A DNA stretch of 64,000 nt from an uncultured Microbacterium sp. (GTDB taxonomy: Bacteria > Actinomycetota > Actinomycetes > Actinomycetales > Microbacteriaceae): assembly GCF_947488465.1 (NCBI RefSeq), contig NZ_CANKZA010000004.1:186001-250000 (forward strand), given 5' to 3'. A program made the translations under genes and the position numbers. Of this stretch, positions 55,546 through 64,000 are shown piece after piece; position 1 is the first letter of the stretch, and each line of letters opens with the position of its first letter. The notes beneath the pieces are model-generated. The model was not told where the DNA came from. It did not search any database and saw only the letters and a program-made list of their open reading frames with translations.

Positions 55546-56928
55546 TCAGCGCAAGCCGCGTGAGAGTTCCAACTCGTCGAACTCGACGGATCCTTCGACC
55601 GCACTGAGCACGATCGATCCGCCGGGGGCGTCGGTGGTGCGGGCGTTGAGCGCGACACCGTCGACGTAGAGCGTGGCGATGTCGCCGTCCACGATGACCT
55701 CGAACCGGTAGTCACGGTCGGCTTCCCAGGTGATGGGGCGGTCCAGTCCGCGGTTGTCGTAGCGGTACCAGGGGTAGTTCGGTCGGCGGTCGAACTGGAG
55801 CCGGTTCTCGCCGAAGATCAACTGGAACTCGTAGCCCTGCCCGGTCGCCGCGTCCTCGAAGAACCGGATGGATGCCGAACGCGTGCCCGCGGTGAACTTA
55901 AGCTTCCCGCTCAGGCGGAACAGGTCGGTCGAGGCGTTCGCGACCTCCTGCTCGGCGACACCGTCGGCGCTGCTGGCCTGAACCACGTCGAGCCGCGCGC
56001 TGTCACCGAACGCCGCCCGAACTCCGGCCGGCGGGGCAACGCCGAGCGACCCATCCGGGCGTTGGTAGACCTCGTGCACCACAAGCGTGCCACCCCATTC
56101 CCAGTCGCCGCGCGGCTGACCGTCGGTTCGTGTGGGCACCCAACCGAACAGGTAGCGGCGTTCGCCGTCCGTCGCGGAACGTGCGGCATAGTAGGCGCGA
56201 CCATCGAATGCGTCGTCGACCGGCGCGACCCAGGGACCTTCCAGCGACTGCGACATCCGATACACGGTCTTCGACTTGTCGCTGTACTCGGTCGTCAGCA
56301 GGTACCACCAGTCCCCGATCCGGAACAGGTCGGGCATCTCGTGCATGCTGTAGAGCCCCGGGGCCCAGAAGTCCCCGTCGAACCGCCAATCCTGAAGATC
56401 ATCGGAGCGGAAGGCGACCGTCGACCCCGTGAGGACCTTCTCACCGGCCTTCCGGGCGCCGAGGATCATCAGGTAGTTTGAGGCGTCGTCGTCCCACAGC
56501 ACGAACGGGTCGCGCCAGTCGTTCGGGTCGTAACCGGGCTGTGGCGGGACCAGCTTCCGGTCCGACTTCCGCCAGGTCACGAGATCGTCGCTCTCGGCGA
56601 TCATGAGGACTTGTGATGCCTTGCCCTGCTCGGGGTAATCCCGGTTGTATCCGGTGTACATCGCGTAGTACGTGCCGCCGGCTTCGAAGACACTGCCGGC
56701 GAAGATGAACTGATCCTGATCATCGTCAGCGCCCTTGTGCAGGGACTCTCCGTGATCCTTGTAGGACACGAAGTCGGTTGTGGTGGCCAACGCCCACCCG
56801 AAGGGCTCACCGAACGGCCCGGGTTTGCGCGTATCGCGCTGGTGATAGAGGTAGAACTCGCCGTTCGCGAAGAACGGCATGCAGTCGCCGAACCACACCC
56901 CTTCGGGCTGGTAATAGATACGGTGCAC
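55546..56928 (-). CDS. GH32-like beta-fructosidase
   Basis: A 460-aa five-bladed-propeller hydrolase plus a C-terminal beta-sandwich (residues ~320-460). Candidate catalytic residues match GH32 positions: Asp15 in WFGDCMPFF (nucleophile), Asp in [10 protein letters not shown] (transition-state stabiliser), and Glu in MHEMPDLFR (acid/base). No signal peptide, so it acts on imported oligosaccharides. GTG 56928 follows AAAGGA. It ends an operon with two sugar-ABC permeases and a binding protein. Likely substrate: fructosides such as sucrose, levan or inulin fragments. Confidence 0.85.
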   Translation of the reverse strand: MHRIYYQPEGVWFGDCMPFFANGEFYLYHQRDTRKPGPFGEPFGWALATTTDFVSYKDHGESLHKGADDDQDQFIFAGSVFEAGGTYYAMYTGYNRDYPEQGKASQVLMIAESDDLVTWRKSDRKLVPPQPGYDPNDWRDPFVLWDDDASNYLMILGARKAGEKVLTGSTVAFRSDDLQDWRFDGDFWAPGLYSMHEMPDLFRIGDWWYLLTTEYSDKSKTVYRMSQSLEGPWVAPVDDAFDGRAYYAARSATDGERRYLFGWVPTRTDGQPRGDWEWGGTLVVHEVYQRPDGSLGVAPPAGVRAAFGDSARLDVVQASSADGVAEQEVANASTDLFRLSGKLKFTAGTRSASIRFFEDAATGQGYEFQLIFGENRLQFDRRPNYPWYRYDNRGLDRPITWEADRDYRFEVIVDGDIATLYVDGVALNARTTDAPGGSIVLSAVEGSVEFDELELSRGLR

Positions 56929-56970
56929 GGATTTCCTTTCGATTGTGATGGGGAGTCTCGGAGCCGGTTG

Positions 56971-57825
56971 TCAGCGGCCACCCATGCCGCTGAGAGCGAT
57001 ACCGGAGACCAGGTAGCGCTGCAGAGCGATCACGATGATGGCGCTGGGAATCACGGAGATCGTTGATGCTGCCATGAGCAGGTTCCACTGGTTGCCGGTC
57101 TGGCCCAGGAACATGTTGAGTCCGAGCGGGACGGTCGCCATGTTGACGTCGCTCACGATCAGCAGCGGCCACAGGAAGCTGTTCCAGTACCCGATGAACG
57201 TGAACACCGCAAGCGTTCCGAGCGCGGGCGTGGCCAGCGGCAGGATGATGCGAGTGAACGACGTCCACCTGCTCGCACCGTCGATACGGCTGGCCTCCTC
57301 GAGCTCGTCGGGGAGGGTGAGGAAGAACTGCCGCAGCAGGAAGGTGCCGAAGGCCGTGAACGCCCACGGGATGATCAGCGCCTGGTATGAGTTGACCCAT
57401 CCGAGGTTGCGCATGAGGATGAACATCGGCACGATCAGCACTTCCTGCGGCACCATGAGCGTTCCCAGGTAGATCAGGAACACGCCGTCACGCCCACGCC
57501 ACTTGAGCCTGGAGAACGCGTACGCCGCCATCGCCGAGGTGAAGACGACGAGGATCGTGCCGATCCCCGCGACTATCAGGCCGTTGAGCATGAAGCGTCC
57601 GAACGGGAGGTAGTTCCACGCTTTCGCGAAGTTGCCCCACTCCACCGAAGAACCGATGAGCACTGGCGGATCGGCGAACACCTCAGCCGACGGCTTCAGC
57701 GCGGTGGACAGCATCCAGATGAACGGGATGATGGTGATTACCGCCGCTACGATGACGAGCGTCTGCGAGACCCACCCGCCGATTCTGCGGCGGACGACGT
57801 GTCCGGAGACGGGTATGGCGCTCAT
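56971..57825 (-). CDS. Sugar ABC transporter permease, MalG type
   Basis: A 284-aa inner-membrane permease with six helices and the EAA loop LEEASRIDGASRWTSFTRII. Its ATG overlaps the preceding permease stop by 4 nt. Together with the MalF-type permease and binding lipoprotein it imports the locus's sugar. No ATPase gene is nearby, so a shared MsiK-type ATPase encoded elsewhere is expected. Confidence 0.93.
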   Translation of the reverse strand: MSAIPVSGHVVRRRIGGWVSQTLVIVAAVITIIPFIWMLSTALKPSAEVFADPPVLIGSSVEWGNFAKAWNYLPFGRFMLNGLIVAGIGTILVVFTSAMAAYAFSRLKWRGRDGVFLIYLGTLMVPQEVLIVPMFILMRNLGWVNSYQALIIPWAFTAFGTFLLRQFFLTLPDELEEASRIDGASRWTSFTRIILPLATPALGTLAVFTFIGYWNSFLWPLLIVSDVNMATVPLGLNMFLGQTGNQWNLLMAASTISVIPSAIIVIALQRYLVSGIALSGMGGR

Positions 57826-58760
57826 GAGTAGTGCACCCACTTCTTCTGGCTGCGGAACTGGACGAAGGTGATCACCATGATCAGCACGAACAGCGACCAC
57901 GCGATCGATGAGGCGTACCCCATCTCGTAGGACTGGAAGCCCTTCTGGTAGAGGTAGAACACGAGCGTCGTCGTCGACGAGCCGGGGCCGCCGCCGGTCA
58001 GCACGAACGGCTGCGCGAAGACCTGCAGCGATGAGATGATCGTCATGACGGTGGCGAAGAAGATGCTCGGGGTCAGCATCGGAAACGTGATGCTCCGCAG
58101 CCTGCGCCACCACCCGGCGCCGTCGATGGCCGCCGCCTCGTACAGGGACTGCGGAATGCCCTCGATGCCGGCGACGAAGATGATCATGTTGTAGCCGAAG
58201 CCGGCCCACACGGACATGATGATGACCGCGGGCATCGCCCACTCGGCGCTGCCGAGCCAGTTGGGCCCGCTGGTGCCCGTGAAGGTGTGGAAAAACCAGG
58301 CGATGAGCCCATCGTCGGGGGCGTAGAGAAGGCGCCACACCACGGCGTTGGCCACCATCGGGCTGACCACGGGGAGGAAGAAGACGAACCGGAGGAGCCC
58401 CTTCGCCCTGATCTTGGAGGTGAGCCACAGGGCCAGCGTGAGCGAGACGACCAGGTTGAGGATGACGTATCCCACGACGAAGTAGAGGGTGTTGCCTACG
58501 ACCTGCCAGAAGACGGGGTCTTTCGTGAACAGCCGAACGAAGTTGTCGAGGCCGACGAACACGGCATCGCCGATCATCGGCCACTCGTAGAAGCTCAAGA
58601 TAAGCGATGCGCCGATGGGGATGATCGTGAACGCGAGGAAGCCGAGCAGATTCGGCGACAGGAAGCCGAGCGCCGAACGGACGTCGGAGTTGCGCCGGCG
58701 CCGCCGAACGGGAGGGGTGGTCGGCGGCTTAGAGCGTGTCGGTGAGAGAGTCGTGGTCAT
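57822..58760 (-). CDS. Sugar ABC transporter permease, MalF type
   Basis: A 312-aa permease. A basic, Pro-rich N-terminal tail precedes six helices (LLGFLAFTIIPIGASLILSF onward), with EAA motif LYEAAAIDGAGWWRRLRSIT. Located between the binding-protein gene (63-nt gap) and the MalG-type gene. Confidence 0.93.
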   Translation of the reverse strand: MTTTLSPTRSKPPTTPPVRRRRRNSDVRSALGFLSPNLLGFLAFTIIPIGASLILSFYEWPMIGDAVFVGLDNFVRLFTKDPVFWQVVGNTLYFVVGYVILNLVVSLTLALWLTSKIRAKGLLRFVFFLPVVSPMVANAVVWRLLYAPDDGLIAWFFHTFTGTSGPNWLGSAEWAMPAVIIMSVWAGFGYNMIIFVAGIEGIPQSLYEAAAIDGAGWWRRLRSITFPMLTPSIFFATVMTIISSLQVFAQPFVLTGGGPGSSTTTLVFYLYQKGFQSYEMGYASSIAWSLFVLIMVITFVQFRSQKKWVHYS

Positions 58761-58823
58761 GTGAGGTTGCTCCTCTGTGCGCCGGGAGCCCTCGTCGAGG
58801 GCTCCCGGCGGCGGTTGAGGTGA

Positions 58824-60065
58824 TTACGGGGCGACCTGCGCCTGGACCTGCTGCAGCACGGACTCAGGCGACTCGCTGCCGTTGAACGCCTGCACGCCGT
58901 ACTGCTGGAGCAGCGCCGACGTCTCGTTCCACTTCGGCGTGGTGCGGTACGGGTCCACCGTGGCGAGCGCCGTGTCGATGGCTTCCTTCGCTCCCTCGAC
59001 GCCGGCGACCTCGTACCAGTTCGCCTGAGCGTCGAGGTAGGCCGGGAAGCCGCGACCAGCATCGGCGATGTACTTCTGCGCGTCCGCGCCGATGATCACC
59101 GAGATGGCCTTCCAGGCCTCGTCAGGATTCTTGCAGCCCGTCGTCACGCCGAAACCAGTTCCCGACATCGTCGTGATGGAGGTGCCGTCGAACGCCGGAG
59201 TGGTGGCGAGGCCGATGGTGAAGGGCACGTTTTCCTTGGCGTTGATCAGCTGCCAGGGACCGTCGACGTACATCGCGGCGTTGCCATTGCGCCACTGGTC
59301 GGCGGGCCAGTTCGAGGCGCCGGTGGCGGGGGGGGCGGGCGCGACCTTCTCCTGCGTGGCGAGGTCGGTCACCCAGGTGAATCCCTGAACGACTTTGTCA
59401 TTGGTCAGGTCGGGCTTGCCGTCCTTGATGTAGGTGCCGCCAATGCTGAGCACGTACGGGAGCCACATGTCCGGTGTGCCGTCCGCAACGAAGCCGTACT
59501 TGCCGTCCTTGGTGAGCGCCTTCGCTGCGTCAAGGAACTCCTCCTCTGACCAACCCGGCGTCGGCAGCGCAACCCCGGCGGCCTCGAACATGTCCTTGTT
59601 GTAATACAGGACGTATGGGCCAAGGTCGTAAGGGACGGCGAGCTGCTTGCCGTCCTCCTGGAGGCCCTCCACGATCGACGGTGCGTAGTCGGCGATGTCG
59701 AAATCGGTGGTCTCGAACGACGGCGTCAGGTCTGTGAACAGCGAGCCCACGTCCGGAACGCGCTGCGCCTGCAGACCTGCGATGCAGGCCAGGTCATTGC
59801 TGGCGGCCTGGGCGGTGAGCTTGTTGTAGTAGTCCTTGAACGGCGTGCTCTCGAACTTCACCGTGATGTTCGGGTACTCCTCGTGAACCATGTCCGCGAG
59901 GTGGTTCCAGACGTCGACCTCCTTCTGTGAATCGGCCGACATGATCCAGCGAAGCTCGACGTTGCCATCACCGGCTGCGTCCTCGGTACCGCCCGCGCAA
60001 CCGGCGAGCAGCAGTGCGCCGACGGCCGTAGTCGCGCAGAACGCGACGATTCTTCCACTCTTCAT
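58824..60065 (-). CDS. Extracellular sugar-binding lipoprotein
   Basis: A 413-aa ABC substrate-binding protein of the family 1 type. Signal peptide with lipobox LLLAGC (Cys23 lipidated). The mature part shows IMSADSQKEVDVWNHLADMV and AVPYDLGPYVLYYNKDMFEA, typical of oligosaccharide binders. First gene of the import operon, read from the promoter region shared with the LacI regulator. Confidence 0.93.
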   Translation of the reverse strand: MKSGRIVAFCATTAVGALLLAGCAGGTEDAAGDGNVELRWIMSADSQKEVDVWNHLADMVHEEYPNITVKFESTPFKDYYNKLTAQAASNDLACIAGLQAQRVPDVGSLFTDLTPSFETTDFDIADYAPSIVEGLQEDGKQLAVPYDLGPYVLYYNKDMFEAAGVALPTPGWSEEEFLDAAKALTKDGKYGFVADGTPDMWLPYVLSIGGTYIKDGKPDLTNDKVVQGFTWVTDLATQEKVAPAPPATGASNWPADQWRNGNAAMYVDGPWQLINAKENVPFTIGLATTPAFDGTSITTMSGTGFGVTTGCKNPDEAWKAISVIIGADAQKYIADAGRGFPAYLDAQANWYEVAGVEGAKEAIDTALATVDPYRTTPKWNETSALLQQYGVQAFNGSESPESVLQQVQAQVAP

Positions 60066-60104
60066 TGATGTGCCTCTCCTGTGTCGATGGCCGTGTCAAC
60101 ACGA

Positions 60105-60120
60105 CCGACAACGTTGTCGG
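60105..60120. promoter_or_regulatory. Operator O1, perfect 16-bp palindrome
   Basis: CCGACAACGTTGTCGG, centred on AACGTT, in the divergent region between the import operon and the LacI-type gene. Size and symmetry fit a LacI/GalR-family operator. Confidence 0.75.
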
Positions 60121-60162
60121 GATGATGATTGCACAGAAATGCGGCTATCGCAAAGGAAATCA

Positions 60163-60174
60163 GATAACGTTGTC
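60163..60174. promoter_or_regulatory. Operator O2, near-palindrome
   Basis: GATAACGTTGTC shares the AACGTTGTC core with O1, ~55 bp away and 21 nt before the regulator start, consistent with autoregulation or looping. Confidence 0.65.
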
Positions 60175-60194
60175 ACTAACAGTGAGGATACGGG

Positions 60195-61196
60195 ATGATT
60201 GAACACTCAATCGCCGGACGGGCGGCACGGCCCACCATGAAGGATGTCGCTGCCCTCGCCGGCGTCGGCCTGAAGACCGTCTCCCGGGTTGTCAACGGGG
60301 AAAAACACGTCAGTGATGAGACGCGGGAGATTGTGGAGCGCGCGATCGCGCAGCTCCGGTTTCAACGCAACGCTAGCGCCGCGAGCCTGCGCAACGGATC
60401 ATCGTCCACGATCGCGTTGATCCTCGAGGACATCTCGGAACCAATCCAGGGGACGATCGCGCACGCCGTCGAGAACGTGGCACGGCAGCGGGGATCGCTC
60501 CTATTCACTGCGTCCTCCTCGGGGGATGCGCACCGCGAGCGCGAACTGAGTGAATCATTCGTGGCCCGGCGCGTCGATGGCCTGATCATCGTCCCCTCCC
60601 CCGCAGACCATGGCTACCTTCAGTCCGAACTCGTCGGCGGCTTGCCGATCGTTTTCGCTGACCGACCCCCGCAGGGATTGGTTGCGGACACGGTTCTCAG
60701 CGCGAACCGCGAAGGCGCCCGGATGGGTGTCGAGCACCTCATCGGCCGGGGTCATCGCCGCATTGCCTTCATCGGCAATGAGGAGAGCGTGCACACCGGC
60801 GGTGAACGACTCGCGGGATACAGGGATGCGCTCGCGCAGGCGCGCATCCCGTACGACGAGCACCTTGTGCACCTTGGTGAGCCGGGGTCGCCTCGCTCCG
60901 AGACGGCCATCTCATCCGTACTGGCTCTCACAGATCCGGCGACAGCGCTGTTCACAGGCAACAGCCTCAACACCATCGCCACACTCCGCGCGGCAAACTT
61001 CCCCAGCAGCGGGCTCGAGCACGTGGCCTTCGACGACCACGAGCTGTTCGACCTGCTGGCACACCCGATGACCGTGGTTGCGCAAGACCCCGCCGTGATC
61101 GGCGAGACCGCCGCCCACCGTCTATTCGATCGGCTCGACGGACTGAACGAACCTGCAACAGTCACTGAGCTGCCCACACACCTGGTCATTCGGTAG
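60195..61196 (+). CDS. LacI-family transcriptional repressor
   Basis: A 333-aa regulator. The helix-turn-helix MKDVAALAGVGLKTVSRVVN (residues ~15-34) is followed by hinge and periplasmic-binding-like sugar domain (IALILEDISEPIQGTIAHAV; IGRGHRRIAFIGNE). It is divergent from the sugar import operon, with two AACGTT-centred palindromes between, and upstream of the sugar kinase. Predicted to repress both units until its sugar ligand binds. Confidence 0.93.
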   Translation: MIEHSIAGRAARPTMKDVAALAGVGLKTVSRVVNGEKHVSDETREIVERAIAQLRFQRNASAASLRNGSSSTIALILEDISEPIQGTIAHAVENVARQRGSLLFTASSSGDAHRERELSESFVARRVDGLIIVPSPADHGYLQSELVGGLPIVFADRPPQGLVADTVLSANREGARMGVEHLIGRGHRRIAFIGNEESVHTGGERLAGYRDALAQARIPYDEHLVHLGEPGSPRSETAISSVLALTDPATALFTGNSLNTIATLRAANFPSSGLEHVAFDDHELFDLLAHPMTVVAQDPAVIGETAAHRLFDRLDGLNEPATVTELPTHLVIR

Positions 61197-61243
61197 CCAC
61201 CTGGCAGCGAATGCACAACCACACCACACATTGGACCTCCGAC

Positions 61244-62173
61244 ATGAGCACACATCCTCACCCACCTGCACACCGCTCCGACCACGTGCTCGTTATTGGT
61301 GAAAGCCTCATCGACATCGTCCACAAGGGCGAGCACTCCATCGAAGTCGTCGGAGGTTCACCGGCGAACGTTGCACTTGGGCTTGGGCGCCTGGGAAATT
61401 CGCCACGCCTGCTGACGGCGCTAGGGAGCGACGACCGCGGCCGCAGGATCGCCACCCAGCTCGAGTCATGCGGCGTCACCATCGATCCCGCATCCTGGTC
61501 GCTCTCGCGCACCTCGACTGCTGCCGCGCGCATCGACCCGGCAGGCGGTGCTTCGTACGAGTTCGACATTGAATGGGTGCTGCGGGAGCCGATTCAGGTG
61601 CGCGCTGCACGATTCGTTCATCTCGGTTCGATCGGCGCTTTCCTCGCCCCCGGAGCCGACGCCATCACGACTTTCCTGGAAACGATCCACGGGCAGGCGC
61701 TGGTCACGTTCGATCCCAACATCCGTCCCGCGCTGGTGGGATCGCACGCGTCCGCACTGGCCCGGGTCGAGCACCTTGCCGCCCGCGCAGACGTTGTCAA
61801 GCTCAGCGACGAGGACGCCAGCTGGCTGTGGCCCGGCGCCTCGACGGACAAAGTGCTCGATCACCTGCTCGAGTGCGGAGCCACGATTGCTGCTCTTACC
61901 CTCGGCGGCGACGGATCGATCGCGGCAACCACGGAGTATCGAGTTCACGTGTCGGCGCCGAGGGTGAGTGTCGTTGATACGGTGGGCGCTGGTGACACAT
62001 TCATGGCGGCGTTCATCCACGGCCTGATCGTCCGGCCAACCCTCCTGAACGACCCCACCGAGTCTGAACTCGCACAGGCCGTTCATTTCGCAGCCGTCGC
62101 GGCGTCACTAACCGTGCAACGATCGGGAGCTGATCTGCCGACCTGGACTGAGGTTCACGCTGCGCTTGCCTAG
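61244..62173 (+). CDS. PfkB-family carbohydrate kinase, probable fructokinase
   Basis: A 309-aa ribokinase-like enzyme. N-terminal VLVIGESLIDIVHKG and VVGGSPANVALGLGRLG (substrate site), and DTVGAGDTFMAAFIHGL with the catalytic Asp. It fits phosphorylation of fructose released by the GH32 enzyme. ATG 61244 is used; an in-frame ATG at 61211 would add 11 residues and neither has a clear ribosome site. Downstream of the LacI gene by ~47 nt, same operon. Confidence 0.9.
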   Translation: MSTHPHPPAHRSDHVLVIGESLIDIVHKGEHSIEVVGGSPANVALGLGRLGNSPRLLTALGSDDRGRRIATQLESCGVTIDPASWSLSRTSTAAARIDPAGGASYEFDIEWVLREPIQVRAARFVHLGSIGAFLAPGADAITTFLETIHGQALVTFDPNIRPALVGSHASALARVEHLAARADVVKLSDEDASWLWPGASTDKVLDHLLECGATIAALTLGGDGSIAATTEYRVHVSAPRVSVVDTVGAGDTFMAAFIHGLIVRPTLLNDPTESELAQAVHFAAVAASLTVQRSGADLPTWTEVHAALA

Positions 62174-62205
62174 AGCCCAGAAGTGATCGCCGAGGAGCAA
62201 CTGAA

Positions 62206-62505
62206 ATGAACGAACCCGTCATCTTGCACGCGACCTTCACCGCTCGTACGGGCGAGGAGGATCACGCGGCGCGACTCCTCGCTGAGTACTCCAAGGTCGT
62301 TCGCCAGGAACCCGGCAACGTGATATTCGACGCCAGCCGTCTTCGAGGCGCCCCTGACCACTTCTTCGTCTATGAGGAGTACCGCGACGAGGCGGCATTC
62401 CAAGCCCACCTCAGCCACCCGGCCGGCCGAGCATTCAACACCGAGCTCACACCGCTGATCGTCGAACCCACCAGTGAACTGACATTCCTGTGTCGTCTGC
62501 CTTGA
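62206..62505 (+). CDS. ABM-domain quinol monooxygenase-like protein
   Basis: A 99-aa protein of the antibiotic-biosynthesis-monooxygenase fold: VILHATFTARTGEEDHAARL, FFVYEEYRDEAAFQAHLSHP. ATG has a GAGGAG site. 32 nt after the kinase gene, so likely co-transcribed; a link to sugar use is not obvious. Confidence 0.88.
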   Translation: MNEPVILHATFTARTGEEDHAARLLAEYSKVVRQEPGNVIFDASRLRGAPDHFFVYEEYRDEAAFQAHLSHPAGRAFNTELTPLIVEPTSELTFLCRLP

Positions 62506-62965
62506 CCTGACCCGAAACGGGTGCGCCCCGCGACCCCTCCCCGCGGGTGCTGGTGCGTCCCCGCCGCGGTCAAGGGTAACGGTTCGGTAACGGGCTTCGC
62601 GTCAAATAATCTGGGGCTCGCTGGTGTGCTGATGGGTGCGTTCGCCGCGCGATTCCGCGGTTCGCCGTCACTCGTGGCGACGTTCACCGCGGTTGATCTG
62701 CGTTCGACTTTTCCCAGACCGTACCCACCGCTTAGGCCTCGAATCGGCGCCGCGATGTGAGCGTTTTGGGCCGGTACCGCGCACTGGGTTCACTGCGTGT
62801 CGGGCCGCTCACGTTACCACTCGGCGAGGTTCACGCCGCTCTCGAGCGTCGACGGAGTGGAGCCGCCGAACTGGGGACGCACGGACTCCAGCGTCTCGCG
62901 CGCGCAGCGATTCTCGAGAGCTCGTACGGTGTCGTCGCCGAGCATGCACTCTTTGGCGAGCTCGA
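62506..62965. other. Gene-poor stretch with repeat B
   Basis: About 460 nt after the monooxygenase gene. It holds repeat B (62619-62730) and, from ~62810 to 62965, sequence that on the minus strand keeps an open frame (LAMIELAKECMLGDDTVRAL), perhaps the frameshifted tail of the CoiA-like fragment. No independent gene supported. Confidence 0.5.
62619..62730 (+). repeat. Repeat B, right border of the fructoside locus
   Basis: Diverged direct copy of 55073-55182. The pair brackets the GH32/ABC/LacI/PfkB genes. Confidence 0.75.
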
Positions 62966-63259
62966 TCATCGCCAGATCGACCCCGCCACCGCCTTCGACT
63001 CGAGATGGATCCACGTCTCCGGCCCGTGATCGGTCCCGGCCGAGCGGACGAGATGCCGGAAGTGATGCCTCCGTCCGTCGCCCCCGACGGTCGTGATCTC
63101 CGGCGAGGGACATCCGCGCACCGGGCACATCAGGAGAGAGCGAGCGATGTCGCGGTACGCCCCGGCTTCGCCGTCGGGCAGCTCGATCAGCCCAGGGGCA
63201 CCGTCGCGGCGGATCGCATAGGTGAAGCGCGGATCGCCGGTGGCGAAGTCGACCGTCAT
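62966..63259 (-). CDS. CoiA-like nuclease fragment, possibly broken
   Basis: Encodes 97 aa: MTVDFATGDPRFTYAIRRDG, then CPVRGCPSP and RHHFRHLVRSAGTDHGPETW plus HLESKA. The HHFRH...H...K pattern resembles the start of CoiA-type competence/nuclease proteins, but the rest of that family (~200 more residues) is missing and the frame stops soon after. The frame is also open upstream to ~63420 without a clear start. Probably truncated next to the island border. Confidence 0.4.
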   Translation of the reverse strand: MTVDFATGDPRFTYAIRRDGAPGLIELPDGEAGAYRDIARSLLMCPVRGCPSPEITTVGGDGRRHHFRHLVRSAGTDHGPETWIHLESKAVAGSIWR

Positions 63260-63533
63260 GGGAGCATCACACGGCCTCTGCGCGTTCGGACCGAGGCTGT
63301 CTGGGGCCCTCGTACGACGGGCGGGCATCGGGGTGAGAAGCCATGCGCGGATGGTATCGGCATCGATGGACAGCGCATCGGCTGCGACGGACGCGGCGGT
63401 CGCTCGGCCGAAGACCGGGGTCTAGTGCCAGCTTTCGAGCGCGGTGGGGTCCCTCATCTCCATCTGGGCTACTGCGCCCTCGTGCAGGTAGATCTCCGTG
63501 CTCAGGGAGCTTCGAGCGGCCGATGCAGCCAGC

Positions 63534-64000
63534 TCAGACGAGGTCGAGCCGGTCGGTCAACGCGTCTGCGAAGGTGTACGGGCCCGGCTCGCGTCCGAGC
63601 GCGTCGAGGCGCTGTCGTGTTTCGCGATGCAAGAGCTCGCGCAGCGCGGCGACATCGGGAACCATCGCGCCAATCTCGCTTTCGAAGTCCAGCAGGTTCT
63701 CGGTGCGTAGTCTGTCGCCCTCAGCGAGAAACAGCATCGTCTCGTCAGGCGAGGATTCCAACGCCTCTTCGGCGCGCTGTCTGAGCTCGTCGATCTCGGA
63801 ATCCCGGCGGTAGCGACCGTCCTTGACGAACTCGTGCAGTCGCAGGAACTCGTGCCGATCGGGAACGATGCGACCGAGCTCGTATTCGCTCGTCGTCATC
63901 ACCGGGTCGGGGAACTTCGCGAGACTTCCATCGACGCGGCGCAGGGCGACCGGCCCCCACGCCATACTGCGGATCCACGCTCCTTCGTCGCGAGCTCGAC
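63534..64000 (-). CDS. Hypothetical protein, N-terminus at or beyond window edge
   Basis: At least 143 aa from ATG 63965. The frame stays open to the right edge (WIRSMAWGPVALRRVDGSLA), so the true start may lie outside. Charged and helical, with RTENLLDFESEIGAMVPDVA and a C-terminal YTFADALTDRLDLV. No signal peptide, membrane segment or recognised motif. Confidence 0.55.
   Translation of the reverse strand, partial: RARDEGAWIRSMAWGPVALRRVDGSLAKFPDPVMTTSEYELGRIVPDRHEFLRLHEFVKDGRYRRDSEIDELRQRAEEALESSPDETMLFLAEGDRLRTENLLDFESEIGAMVPDVAALRELLHRETRQRLDALGREPGPYTFADALTDRLDLV

Noticed and set aside
62757..63029. Plus-strand gene after repeat B
   Set aside because: No ribosome site or family; the minus strand carries CoiA-like residues in the same stretch.
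63260..63533. Gene between the CoiA-like fragment and the last gene
   Set aside because: A minus-strand frame is open from ~63420 (SVAADALSIDADTIRAWL) but lacks a start codon and is preceded by TAG, so only noted.

Overview
The window looks like chromosomal DNA of a high-GC actinobacterium of the family Microbacteriaceae, most like Microbacterium. This rests on strong G/C bias at third codon positions, frequent GTG starts, an actinobacterial DUF6421 gene, the lhr-nei pair, a DUF222/13E12-type HNH gene, and many genes with a TAnnnT -10 box only 6-8 nt before the start codon (leaderless transcripts). No rRNA, complete tRNA, transposase, integrase or CRISPR array was found.

Layout. 0-5.6 kb: start of a GH3 glycosidase, a START-like protein, an ABC/FtsX transporter whose ATPase carries an in-frame stop at the Q-loop glutamine, its NarL/DesK-type two-component system, and an Lrp regulator. 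5.6-22.4 kb: housekeeping genes (DUF6421, MFS, threonine aldolase, a DivIVA-like coiled coil, Nudix, esterase, lhr, nei, YitT, hexapeptide protein, DUF1304, a LysR-like effector domain, glutamine amidotransferase, TspO-like). 22.4-28 kb: a candidate small RNA with several C-rich loops, then a four-gene operon read on the minus strand: ECF sigma factor, small beta-sandwich-like protein, subtilase with a four-fold NPFMKT repeat, and TPR-CHAT caspase-like protease. None of the four shows a signal peptide, so this looks like an intracellular proteolytic signalling system. It is my main candidate for an under-described system.

28-37.7 kb: the trehalose/glycogen set glgX-treY-treZ, with treZ separated from treY by about 3.4 kb holding repeats, two unrecognised genes and a 13E12-type HNH gene. 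38-47 kb: an eroded tract. A CPA2 antiporter with an internal deletion, an APC permease, a GNAT, a class III aminotransferase and a DUF998 protein all lack parts of their families' normal length. Intact genes (SDR, YaeQ, VIT, GAF histidine kinase, zinc-ribbon SDR, Nudix) lie between them.

49.2-55.1 kb: an island bounded by two 27-nt copies of a tRNA 3' end (probably tRNA-Ser). It carries a 29-aa peptide gene translationally coupled to an ABC ATPase and FtsX permease, and divergently an ECF sigma factor, a CU044_5270-like membrane protein and a secreted I36-like protein. 55.3-62.5 kb: a fructoside-utilisation locus (GH32 remnant, GH32-like hydrolase, two permeases, binding lipoprotein, LacI regulator with two palindromic operators, PfkB kinase, ABM monooxygenase), bracketed by two diverged copies of a ~110-nt repeat. 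The window ends with a CoiA-like fragment and a partial unrecognised gene.
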